Shown here: in pieces, positions 16,041 to 23,202 of the stretch
Numbering within the stretch: the stretch's first letter is position 1
Layout: each line of letters opens with the position of its first letter
From: Thermoflexus sp042408365
GTDB lineage: Bacteria; Chloroflexota; Anaerolineae; Thermoflexales; Thermoflexaceae
Direction of reading: 5' to 3'
Assembly (NCBI RefSeq): GCF_042408365.1
Contig: NZ_JBHOQJ010000260.1
Span: forward strand, 1 to 24,064
DNA: 24,064 nucleotides
Notes under the pieces: model-generated
The model's input: the letters and a program-made list of their open reading frames with translations, nothing else
The model's database searches: none
Told to the model about the DNA's origin: nothing
Translations under genes and position numbers: made by a program

Positions 16041-16145
16041 TAAACCGAGGGGGTTTAGAATCTCATCGGAGTTACGCGGTTCGAAGCCCCCGAGGGGAAG
16101 CGCCTACTTTCCAAAATCCCCTCGAGGTGACCGGTGGCGTAACTC
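16041..16145 (+). promoter_or_regulatory. Nested hairpins upstream of the PDZ gene
   Basis: First hairpin: TAAACC (16041-16046) with GGTTTA (16052-16057). Then a larger structure: GAGTTACGC (16069-16077) pairs with GCGTAACTC (16137-16145), enclosing CGAGGGGA (16091-16098) paired with TCCCCTCG (16117-16124). If transcribed, this would form a compact leader ending 60 bases before the PDZ start codon. It could be a regulatory leader or another inserted palindrome. No known riboswitch core is recognised. Confidence 0.45.
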
Positions 16146-16205
16146 TTAATTCCACGTTTCCTACCCAGAAAACGGCTCGATGGCCTCTGTCTCGTGGAGG
16201 ATGCG

Positions 16206-17027
16206 ATGCGCCGCTGGGTTTGGATCGGGCTTGGACTCGTGGGGCTGATCGGGCTCGTGGGGATGGTGGCGGGGGCGTTTTTCCTGCTCTCCCGCAGCCG
16301 GGCGTTCGCCCAAATCCGGATCAGCCCGGAGCCCGTCGTTTCCCCAACGCCTACGCCGGAATCCGTGCGGGGGGTGGTGATCCTGGATGTGGCGCCTGGA
16401 GGGCCGGCCGCTCAGGCCGGTCTGGCCCGAGGGGATGTCCTGCTGGAAATCGACGGCGAGCCCGTGCGCTCCCTGGCCGATCTGCGGGCCATCCTGGACC
16501 GGCATCGGCCAGGGGATCCGGTGACGGTGACGGTCCAGCACGGGGATGAACGACGGGTGCGGACGGTCACCTTAGGGGAGCGGGATGGCCGGGCCTACCT
16601 CGGAATCCTCGTCGCCTCAGAGCCGAGCCCGCCGGGGTTCTGGGGTTGGGGTCCTTTCCGAGGATGGAAAGGGCCATGGGGAAGGTTCCGGCCGCCGGTG
16701 TCGGGCGTTCTCATCCTCTCCGTGGAGCCGAACAGCCCCGCGGAACAGGCGGGCCTGCGGGCCGGGGATTGGATCACGGCGGTGGATGGCCAGGCCCTGG
16801 GCGTGGGGGAGGATCTGGCCGATCGAATCGCGGCCCATCGCCCTGGGGACGTCGTTCGCCTGACCCTCTGGCGTCCAGGGGAAGGGGAACGGATCGTGAC
16901 GGTCACCTTGGCGGAACATCCTCAGAAACCCGGCCAGGCCTATCTAGGTGTCCGCTACGCACCGTTCCGGTTCCGTTTTGGACCTCGTCCGACACCCACT
17001 CCTTCGCCCTCCGGCGATGGGGTGTGA
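16206..17027 (+). CDS. Membrane-anchored tandem PDZ domain protein
   Basis: A 273-residue protein with an N-terminal membrane segment (about 5-29; probably an uncleaved anchor), a Pro/Thr linker (SPTPTPE), PDZ 1 (about 54-135; GVVILDVAPGGPAAQAGLARGD) and PDZ 2 (about 165-250; GVLILSVEPNSPAEQAGLRAGDWI), joined by a Trp/Gly/Pro-rich linker (GFWGWGPFRGWKGPWG). There is no trypsin-like or S2P protease domain, unlike HtrA/DegP, which carry the same PDZ type, so it is likely a binding or scaffold protein at the outer face of the membrane. The ATG at 16206 sits 5 bases after GGAGG; an in-frame GTG overlaps that site and is rejected. Lying between response regulator and kinase genes, it may modulate signalling or bind exposed C-termini of misfolded envelope proteins. 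This is inference from context. Confidence 0.85.
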   Translation: MRRWVWIGLGLVGLIGLVGMVAGAFFLLSRSRAFAQIRISPEPVVSPTPTPESVRGVVILDVAPGGPAAQAGLARGDVLLEIDGEPVRSLADLRAILDRHRPGDPVTVTVQHGDERRVRTVTLGERDGRAYLGILVASEPSPPGFWGWGPFRGWKGPWGRFRPPVSGVLILSVEPNSPAEQAGLRAGDWITAVDGQALGVGEDLADRIAAHRPGDVVRLTLWRPGEGERIVTVTLAEHPQKPGQAYLGVRYAPFRFRFGPRPTPTPSPSGDGV

Positions 17028-17030
17028 GCG

Positions 17031-17075
17031 CCCGCAACGCAAAGGAGGGCTCCGCCCTCTCTTGCGTCTTGCGGG
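17031..17075 (+). terminator. Hairpin right after the PDZ gene
   Basis: CCCGCAA (17031-17037) pairs with TTGCGGG (17069-17075); CGCAA pairs with TTGCG after a small bulge; and inside, AGGGC/CCCT closes on a short loop. It begins 3 bases after the stop codon. No T-run follows, so it may act as a partial terminator or an mRNA 3' end stabiliser between the PDZ and kinase genes. Confidence 0.5.
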
Positions 17076-17102
17076 CCCCAGACGGCGTAACGGCGCTTCG
17101 GT

Positions 17103-17131
17103 GTAGGGGCACCCCCTGTGGGTGCCCCTAC
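17103..17131. repeat. TAGGGGC palindrome (family 2), copy 1
   Basis: A perfect 12-base inverted repeat, GTAGGGGCACCC and GGGTGCCCCTAC, around CCTGT. The outer GTAGGGGCA/TGCCCCTAC is identical in the copy at 21719-21747. Short GC-rich palindromes of this kind are REP-like elements, often dispersed by REP-associated transposases in other bacteria; none is present in this window. Confidence 0.7.
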
Positions 17132-17283
17132 AAGGTAGGTTGTCTGCATCCGCCTGGCCGTCAGATCATCGGCACCCTTCAAGGAGACCACCTGGATTCA
17201 AGGGTCCGGTGGGGACCAGGCCATCAGGGGCCCTGGATCGATCCAACGGCCCGGCTTTCGAAACCCGAGGGGTAGGGGAAACG

Positions 17284-18879
17284 ATGCGAGGTTTCTGGCC
17301 GATTCGAACCATTCGCGGGTGGTTGATCGGAAGCTATCTGATCCTGAGCCTGCTGGCGGTGGGGATCAGCGGGCTGCTCACCTTAGGCTTGTTGCGGGCC
17401 TACAGCCTCCGGCAGGAGCGGGCGCTGCTGCAGGCCAACGCGGAGGCCATCGCCCGCCAAGCGCGCATGTGGATGGAGCCTGCACCGTGGCCGGAGGGGT
17501 TAACCCGGCTGGCGTATGCGGCGGCTTTTTTGGGGAACGCGCGGGTTCGGATCCTGGACGTCCGGGGCCAGGTGCTGGCGGATTCCGGCCCATCCATCCG
17601 AGGGACGGCGCTTTGGGCCGCTCCGGTGCCATCGACCCCGCAAGGGGAGGGTGCGTCCCCCGGGGCCTCGCTCTATCTCCCCGGCGCGATGGAACCCCAG
17701 GAGCCGATGCATGGTCCGCCTGGGATGCGCTGGATGCGCATCCGTCAGTTCCGAAGCCCTTGGGGAAGCCGCTTTCATTTTGAAAACTTCCCGGGCGGAG
17801 GGGAGGGTGGGTCGCTCGCTGAAGGAGGCGCCTCCCCCCAGGTCCTGACGGTGCGGGCGCCGATCGGTGAGCCGCAAGATCCATTGGGGTATGTGGAGGT
17901 GCAGGCGGGGGTGGAGCCCAGCGTGGAGATCATCGCGGCGGCCGCCCGCGCCTTTGCGGTCGCCGGGCTGGGGGCGGCCCTGCTGGCCGGATTGCTAGGG
18001 CTGATGGTCAGCGAGGCGTTGAGCCGGCCGATCCGCCAGCTGGCCCGGGCGGCGGTCCAGATGGGGGAGGGAAAGCTCCAGATTCGGGCTCCCGAATCCG
18101 GGCCGCTGGAGCTGCGGCATTTGGCGGCGGAGCTCAACCGCATGGCGGAACGGCTGCAAGCGACGTTCACCGCTCTGGCGCGGGAGCGGGATGCGCTGCG
18201 CCATTTCATCGCCGATGCCTCCCACCAGCTGCGCACGCCCTTGACGGCCCTCCGGACCTTCCTGGAGCTCTTACAGGGGCCGGCGGCGGAGGATCCGGAA
18301 GCGCGGGCGGTGTTCCTGGCGGAGAGCCAGGCCCAGGTGGATCGAATGGCTTGGATCACCCAGAACCTGTTGGATCTCTCCCGCTTCGAGGGCGGGTTGA
18401 TTCAGTTGGATCTCGCGCCGCATCCCTTAGCGGATGTGATCCGCTCGGCGGTTTCCCTGTTTAAGGAGGCGGTGGCCCGCAAGGGGTTAACGCTCTCCTT
18501 GGATCTGCCCGAGGAGCCCGTTGAGGTGCTGTGGGATCGGTGGCGGATGGAGATGGCGATCTCGAACTTGCTGGATAACGCGGTGAAGTTCACCCCCGCG
18601 GGCGGGCGGATCACGATGGGGGCTCGCCTGGAGGGCCAGGCCGTTCGGCTATGGGTCGAGGACACCGGCCCGGGGATCGACCCGGAGGATCTCCCGCACA
18701 TCTTCGAGCGCTTCTATCGGGGCCGGAACGCCACCGCCGAAGGCAGCGGATTGGGCCTGGCCATCGTGCGCTGGATTGTTGAGCTCCATGGCGGGCGGGT
18801 GGAGGCCTACAGCCAGCCCGGCTATGGGAGCCGGTTCGACCTGATCCTGCCGCTTCGCTCGGAAGCCCCTCCGGCGTAA
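17284..18879 (+). CDS. Sensor histidine kinase
   Basis: A membrane-bound two-component kinase of 531 residues. Layout: membrane segment 1 (about 14-37), extracytoplasmic sensor (38-215), membrane segment 2 (about 216-241), HAMP (about 242-295, SRPIRQLARAAVQMGEGKL), HisKA with phospho-accepting His314 (FIADASHQLRTPLTALR), and the ATPase domain with N-box NLLDNAVKF (428-436), G1 DTGPGI (460-465), F-box region IFERFYRG and G2 GSGLGLAIV (487-495). The sensor is unusual: residues 134-165 are rich in Met, Pro, His and aromatic residues (EPMHGPPGMRWMRIR, SRFHF), which may bind copper or another soft metal. The frame extends far upstream, but the ATG at 17284 follows AGGGG by 5 bases and immediately precedes the first membrane segment. 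Likely partner of the regulator at 14866. Confidence 0.93.
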   Translation: MRGFWPIRTIRGWLIGSYLILSLLAVGISGLLTLGLLRAYSLRQERALLQANAEAIARQARMWMEPAPWPEGLTRLAYAAAFLGNARVRILDVRGQVLADSGPSIRGTALWAAPVPSTPQGEGASPGASLYLPGAMEPQEPMHGPPGMRWMRIRQFRSPWGSRFHFENFPGGGEGGSLAEGGASPQVLTVRAPIGEPQDPLGYVEVQAGVEPSVEIIAAAARAFAVAGLGAALLAGLLGLMVSEALSRPIRQLARAAVQMGEGKLQIRAPESGPLELRHLAAELNRMAERLQATFTALARERDALRHFIADASHQLRTPLTALRTFLELLQGPAAEDPEARAVFLAESQAQVDRMAWITQNLLDLSRFEGGLIQLDLAPHPLADVIRSAVSLFKEAVARKGLTLSLDLPEEPVEVLWDRWRMEMAISNLLDNAVKFTPAGGRITMGARLEGQAVRLWVEDTGPGIDPEDLPHIFERFYRGRNATAEGSGLGLAIVRWIVELHGGRVEAYSQPGYGSRFDLILPLRSEAPPA

Positions 18880-18944
18880 ACCGGGAGATTCAGTACGTGC
18901 CTTAGCGGATGGGCTCGCATCCGGATTTCAAGGAGGAAACGCCG

Positions 18945-20249
18945 ATGCGAAGACAGCGTTGGGGGGTCGCGCTGCCCATATTGCTGGTCGGGATCGGGCT
19001 GCTGATCGCGGCGGTCCTGGACGTGCTCGGTGCCCGCCTCGATTTCCTCTATCGCAATGTCGGGGGGTTCAGCGCGCTCCGAACCCTCTCGCGGGTGGCG
19101 ATGGGATTCAGCGCCCTGGCCTGGTTGGGCGCGGTGGGGCTCCTCGCCGGGCGGATGGCCCTTCAGCCCGCGCCATGGCCCCAAAAGCTCTTGCGGATCC
19201 TGCCCGCCTACGTTCTGGCCCTGTTGCTCCTCGGCCTGTTGATGCTCCTGTTCCGCATCGGGACGACCGGGCCGTTGGCTGTCCTGTGGACAGGGGCCAG
19301 CGCGTTGCTCGCCCTGGCCGGGGCGCTGGTCGCCGCCTTCGGGCAGAGGATCGAAGGTCGGCTTCGGGCCATCGTGCAGGGGCTGCTGGGGATATCCAGC
19401 GGCGGCATGGTCCTCGGGGGCCTGGCGGCCTTGCTGGCCTTCGTCCTGGCGATGGCGCAGGGACCCGCGCCGGTCTTTGCGGGGCGGGGTCGTTCCTTCG
19501 GGGAGGGCGCTTTCCCGGGAGCTCCGGGGGGCGTCCGCCCGGCGTCTCCAGGGACCTTGGAAGGTGGATCGCGGGCCCTCCCCGGCGGCGCTCGTCCGGA
19601 AGGGGCGTTCCCCCTGGGTCCGGGATCGCCAGGACGCGTGCTCCCGTTTCGGGTTTTCACCTCGCCATCCACGATGGCCATCGGCGGAGGGGTGTTGATC
19701 GCCTTGGGCCTATTGGCAGGAACCGCCTGGCTCTGGGGCCGTCGAGGTGCAGCGGCGTTGGAAGAAGCCACGGCCGTTGCGCCGATCCCGGGCTGGCGGC
19801 GGGAGATCCCTCGGGCGATGGTGGGGGGCGGAGGGCTCACGCTGGCGTTGATGCTGATCGCCCAGCTCATCCCGGCACCTCGCACGAACCCACCGGTCCG
19901 TACCGTGGTGCAGTGGGACCCGCCTCAGGCGCAGGGCCTGTGGCAGCGGGCGTGTGCGGATTGCCATAGCAACGAGACGCGGTGGCCGTGGTATACCGCG
20001 ATCGCGCCGGCTTCATGGCTGGCGGTAAACCACGTGAATGAGGGCCGTCAGGCGCTCAACCTCTCAGAGATGGATTTGAGCCAGCTCTCGGCGGCGCAGA
20101 AAGCGCGGCTGGCGGAAGAGATCGCCCAGACGATCCGCAATGGCACCATGCCTCCGGCGGATTACCTGTTGATGCGTCCTGAGGCCCGCTTGAACGCCCT
20201 GGAGAAGGAATTGCTCATCCAAAGCTTCCAGGAGATGCTTGCCCGTTAA
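18945..20249 (+). CDS. Polytopic membrane protein with C-terminal haem-binding domain
   Basis: A 434-residue protein. The first 300 residues hold about seven hydrophobic segments; between the fifth and sixth is a long Gly/Pro/Arg-rich loop (about 183-240), low in complexity. The C-terminal 110 residues match the Haem_bd type (PF14376-like) cytochrome-related domain: WDPPQAQGLWQRACADCHSNE with CxxCH at Cys337, Cys340 and His341, TRWPWYTAIAPASWLAVNHVNEGR, and the NGTMPP segment with Met402 as a candidate second haem ligand. c-type haem attachment would place this domain outside the membrane. The ATG at 18945 follows AAGGAGG. It lies 65 bases after the kinase stop. Haem_bd domains usually occur alone or in small periplasmic proteins; fusion to a large membrane part of unknown type is unusual. 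Function unknown; a redox or haem sensor is one possibility. Confidence 0.8.
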   Translation: MRRQRWGVALPILLVGIGLLIAAVLDVLGARLDFLYRNVGGFSALRTLSRVAMGFSALAWLGAVGLLAGRMALQPAPWPQKLLRILPAYVLALLLLGLLMLLFRIGTTGPLAVLWTGASALLALAGALVAAFGQRIEGRLRAIVQGLLGISSGGMVLGGLAALLAFVLAMAQGPAPVFAGRGRSFGEGAFPGAPGGVRPASPGTLEGGSRALPGGARPEGAFPLGPGSPGRVLPFRVFTSPSTMAIGGGVLIALGLLAGTAWLWGRRGAAALEEATAVAPIPGWRREIPRAMVGGGGLTLALMLIAQLIPAPRTNPPVRTVVQWDPPQAQGLWQRACADCHSNETRWPWYTAIAPASWLAVNHVNEGRQALNLSEMDLSQLSAAQKARLAEEIAQTIRNGTMPPADYLLMRPEARLNALEKELLIQSFQEMLAR

Positions 20250-20279
20250 AGGTTTGGCGGAACGATTCGGAGGAGGTCG

Positions 20280-21692
20280 ATGATGGTCAAGCGTCGAGGG
20301 CGCATCGCGGCTTTTCTGCTCCTGGCCCTTTCCCTCGTCACTGCATGCGGAGGCTCCCCGGCGGCGCAGACCGGGCAGGGCCAGCCCACCGTCTATCGGG
20401 TTCGGCGGGACACCCTGGAGGTCCGTGTCAGCGGCTCCGGGAATCTCCAGCCCCACACCCTGGTGAACCTCTCCTTCCCGCAATCCGGGATCGTCCGCAA
20501 GGTGTATGTGCGGGTCGGGGATTCGGTGAAGGCCGGGCAGGTGCTGGCGGAGCTGGACACGCGGGATCTGGAGCTCCAGCTGCAGAACGCTCGGATCAAC
20601 CTGGAGATCGCCCGGGCCCGGCTGGCTCAGGTCCAGGCCAGCGCTCGCTCGCGACCGGCGGACCTCGCGGCGGCCCAGGCCGCGCTGGCGAACGCCCAGG
20701 CCAGCCTGGACGCGCTGAAGGCAGGGCCGGACCCCCGCGATCTGGAGATCGCCCGGTTGAACGTCGAGGTATCGAAGAACGCCCTCTGGCAGGCCCAGTT
20801 GAGCCGGGACAAGACCGCGGGAACCCCAGGAGTGGCCTCGGTGGATCTGCAATTGGCTCAAGCGCGAGTGGGGCAGGCTGAGCTGCAAGCGGAGATCGCC
20901 CGCCTGCAATATGAGAAGGCGACCTCCAACCCCACGGAACAGCAGCTGAAAGCCGCGGAGGCTTCGCTGGCCCAGGCCCGCGCGAACCTGATCCGCCTGC
21001 AAGCCCAGGATCCGAACTTGGACATCCAGCTGGCGCAGTATCAGGTGCAGCAGGCGGAGATCGCCGTGCGGCAGCTGGAGCTGCGCCTGGAGCAAGCCCG
21101 CCTGATCGCCCCGGTGGATGGCGTGGTGACGGCGGTGAACATCGCCGAGGGCGGCTCTGCGGGAACGGGCGCCCCGGCGATCACGCTGGCGGATCTGAAC
21201 CAGCTGGAGGTGGTGGTGAACCTGCCGGAGGTGGACGTCGCCCAGGTGATGCCCGGCCAGGAGGCGGAGGTCATCCCGGAGGCGATGCCGAACACCCGGC
21301 TGAAGGGGAGGGTGGTGGCTGTTGCCCCGGTGGGCGTTCAAACCCAGGGCGTGGTGAACTTCCCGGTGACCATCGCCCTGGAGGAGAGCACGCCTTCCGT
21401 GCGAGCGGGGATGACGGTCCAGGTTCAGATCATTGTCGCCCGTCGGGAGAACGCCCTGGTGGTCCCACGGCGGGCCGTAACGACTCGGGGTGGACAGGCC
21501 TTTGTGACGGTGCTGCGTGGGGATCAGACGGAGCAGATTCCGGTGCGGGTGGGGATGCGGGGAGATACAATGGTCGAGATCCTGGAGGGCCTTCGGGAGG
21601 GAGATATCGTGGTCCTGCCGGCAACGACGGCCGCGGCCCAGGGCACCCGCGTTCCCGGCCCGGGCTTCTTCGGGCCCGGCATGTTCCGGTAA
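20280..21692 (+). CDS. HlyD/MacA-type efflux adaptor lipoprotein
   Basis: A periplasmic-adaptor (membrane fusion) protein of 470 residues. It begins with a lipoprotein signal (lipobox LVTAC, Cys23). The order is the usual one: first half-lipoyl segment (SFPQSGIVRKVYVRVGDSVKAGQVLAELDT), a long alpha-helical hairpin (about 97-275, rich in Gln, Ala and Leu heptads), the second lipoyl half (ARLIAPVDGVVTAVNIAEGG), a beta-barrel (NQLEVVVNLPEVDVAQVMPGQ) and a C-terminal membrane-proximal domain. The N-terminal anchor and the neighbouring permease and ATPase indicate a MacAB-like exporter. Two adjacent ATG codons (20280 and 20283) lie after GGAGGAGG; either may be used. If the organism has one membrane the adaptor would sit on its outer face; substrate unknown. 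Confidence 0.92.
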   Translation: MMVKRRGRIAAFLLLALSLVTACGGSPAAQTGQGQPTVYRVRRDTLEVRVSGSGNLQPHTLVNLSFPQSGIVRKVYVRVGDSVKAGQVLAELDTRDLELQLQNARINLEIARARLAQVQASARSRPADLAAAQAALANAQASLDALKAGPDPRDLEIARLNVEVSKNALWQAQLSRDKTAGTPGVASVDLQLAQARVGQAELQAEIARLQYEKATSNPTEQQLKAAEASLAQARANLIRLQAQDPNLDIQLAQYQVQQAEIAVRQLELRLEQARLIAPVDGVVTAVNIAEGGSAGTGAPAITLADLNQLEVVVNLPEVDVAQVMPGQEAEVIPEAMPNTRLKGRVVAVAPVGVQTQGVVNFPVTIALEESTPSVRAGMTVQVQIIVARRENALVVPRRAVTTRGGQAFVTVLRGDQTEQIPVRVGMRGDTMVEILEGLREGDIVVLPATTAAAQGTRVPGPGFFGPGMFR

Positions 21693-21718
21693 CCAGAAAA
21701 CGGGGAAAGGCGCCCACA

Positions 21719-21747
21719 GTAGGGGCAACCACAAGGGTTGCCCCTAC
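21719..21747. repeat. TAGGGGC palindrome (family 2), copy 2
   Basis: GTAGGGGCAACC pairs perfectly with GGTTGCCCCTAC around ACAAG: 12-base arms and a 5-base loop, the same size as the copy at 17103-17131. It lies between the adaptor and permease genes, inside what should be one operon, so the transcript would contain this hairpin. The inner three base pairs differ between copies in a compensating way, so the pairing, not only the sequence, is kept. Confidence 0.7.
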
Positions 21748-21816
21748 ACAAGGGATGTCCCTAAGGATAGCGGCAGGCACCGTTTATAGAGTGCCCAGGC
21801 TAGAGAGGGGGTTCGG

Positions 21817-23058
21817 ATGAGCGTGCTGGAGGCGTTGCGGACGGCAGCGCTCAGCCTGGCGGCGAACAAGATGCGATCGGCCCTCACCATGCTGGGTGTG
21901 ATCATTGGGGTGGCCTCCGTCATCGCCCTGATGAGCATCGGACGGGGGACCCAGGTGGCGATCCGCTCCCAGATTGAGCGCATCGGAACGAATTTGATTT
22001 TCGTGACGCCTGGAGTGGTGCGCGTGGGAGGCATCGCCCAGGCGCCTGGTTCCGCTCCTACGCTGACCTACGAAGATGCCATGGCGTTAAAGGACCTCCC
22101 CGGCGTGGCGGTGGTCGCCCCCGTCTTCCAGACAGGCGCTCAGATCGTTTACCAGCGGAGCAACCTGCGGGTTCAAGTGTATGGGGTGACGCCCGAATTC
22201 TTCGCGGTACGCAATCTTCAAGTTGAAAACGGGGATTTCCTCTCCCCGGCCCACGTGGAGACCGGGGCGGCTGTGGCCGTGCTGGGAGCGAACGTGGCGG
22301 CCCAATTGTTCCCTGAGGGGGATCCCATCGGGGGATTCATCCGCCTCAACAACATCCCGTTCCGGGTGATCGGGGTTCTGGCCCCCGTAGGGGGCACCGG
22401 CTTCGGGAGCTTGGACAATCAGGTCTTCGTGCCGTTGAGCACAGCGACCCAGCGGCTGGCCCGGAGCGGCCAGTTCCGGGGCAGCGAGGTGATCTCCCAG
22501 ATCATCGTCCAGGCCAACGGGGCCGATCAGATCCCAACGGTGGTCCAGACCATCCGCTCCGCTTTGCGGGAACGCCACCGCTTGTTGGATGGGGATGAGG
22601 ATGACTTCACACTGGTCAGCCAGCAGGATCTGATCCAGACCTCGGCGCAGATCACAGGGACCCTTACGTTGTTCCTGGGGGCGATTGCGGCGATTTCCCT
22701 CATCGTTGGCGGCATCGGGATTATGAATATCATGCTGGTCTCGGTCACGGAGCGGACACGCGAGATCGGCCTGCGCAAGGCGGTGGGGGCGCGGCGGAGG
22801 GATATCCTGATGCAATTTCTCAGCGAGGCCGTGACCCTCAGCGGCCTGGGCGGCCTGGTGGGGGTCGGCTTAGGGATCGGCATCTCGCGGCTGATCAGCG
22901 GGATCCCGGTAGGCAACGGAACGCTGCGGCCGGTGGTGCAAGGAGACATCATCGCCCTGGCGTTGCTGTTCGCCGTGGCGGTCGGCGTGTTCTTCGGGAT
23001 CTACCCGGCCATCCGGGCCGCCGCCCTGAATCCGATCGATGCGCTTCGATATGAGTAG
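21817..23058 (+). CDS. MacB/FtsX-type ABC transporter permease
   Basis: The 413-residue membrane subunit of a type VII (MacB-like) ABC transporter. Layout: N-terminal helix and membrane segment 1 (about 21-41, ALTMLGVIIGVASVIALMSIG), a large extracytoplasmic MacB_PCD domain (about 50-280), then membrane segments 2-4 (about 283-307, 336-361, 377-397). The cytoplasmic ERTREIGLRKAVGARRRDI motif (312-330) is the hallmark ATPase-contacting segment, and ALNPIDALRYE is a typical end. In E. coli MacB the ATPase is fused at the N-terminus; here it is a separate gene downstream. The ATG follows GAGGGGG. These transporters use mechanotransmission to drive export through an adaptor such as the one just upstream. 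Substrate unknown; peptides, lipoproteins and macrolides are known for the family. Confidence 0.93.
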   Translation: MSVLEALRTAALSLAANKMRSALTMLGVIIGVASVIALMSIGRGTQVAIRSQIERIGTNLIFVTPGVVRVGGIAQAPGSAPTLTYEDAMALKDLPGVAVVAPVFQTGAQIVYQRSNLRVQVYGVTPEFFAVRNLQVENGDFLSPAHVETGAAVAVLGANVAAQLFPEGDPIGGFIRLNNIPFRVIGVLAPVGGTGFGSLDNQVFVPLSTATQRLARSGQFRGSEVISQIIVQANGADQIPTVVQTIRSALRERHRLLDGDEDDFTLVSQQDLIQTSAQITGTLTLFLGAIAAISLIVGGIGIMNIMLVSVTERTREIGLRKAVGARRRDILMQFLSEAVTLSGLGGLVGVGLGIGISRLISGIPVGNGTLRPVVQGDIIALALLFAVAVGVFFGIYPAIRAAALNPIDALRYE

Positions 23059-23067
23059 TGCTTCTTG

Positions 23068-23165
23068 TTTTGAGGATATGGGGTGGTGCGGGCCAACGGC
23101 CCTATCCCCTTTATCCTCCTTCCCCACGGCCCCAAGGGCCGTGGGGAAGGAGGATAAAGGGGATG
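23068..23165 (+). repeat. Intergenic palindrome family 1, copy C, with a perfect 29-bp stem
   Basis: It begins 9 bases after the permease stop with TTGAGGATATGGGGTGGTGC and CCAACGGCC, almost identical to 14687-14723. Then 23104-23132 pairs without mismatch with 23136-23164 around CAA: 29 base pairs, ends ATCCCC/GGGGAT and core CGGCCC/GGGCCG. The second hairpin of the full form is absent. It fills most of the 144-base gap between permease and ATPase genes and would lie inside their shared mRNA. Confidence 0.85.
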
Positions 23166-23202
23166 CGGTCAGACGCTTCAATCCGGATTCGGGAGGTCAT
23201 GG

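Noticed and set aside
16075..16100. GGTTCGAAGCCCC resembling a tRNA T-arm
   Set aside because: The flanking bases do not form the T-stem, and no acceptor, D or anticodon arms are found around it. It is better explained by the nested hairpin at 16069-16145.
17122..17283. N-terminal extension of the histidine kinase frame
   Set aside because: It runs through non-coding sequence just after a palindromic repeat. The ATG at 17284 has a ribosome site and the first membrane segment follows it.
20064..21734. Minus-strand open frame of 556 codons opposite the efflux adaptor
   Set aside because: Repetitive Leu/Gln/His/Arg-rich translation mirrors the Gln/Ala/Leu-rich coiled coil of the adaptor on the other strand.
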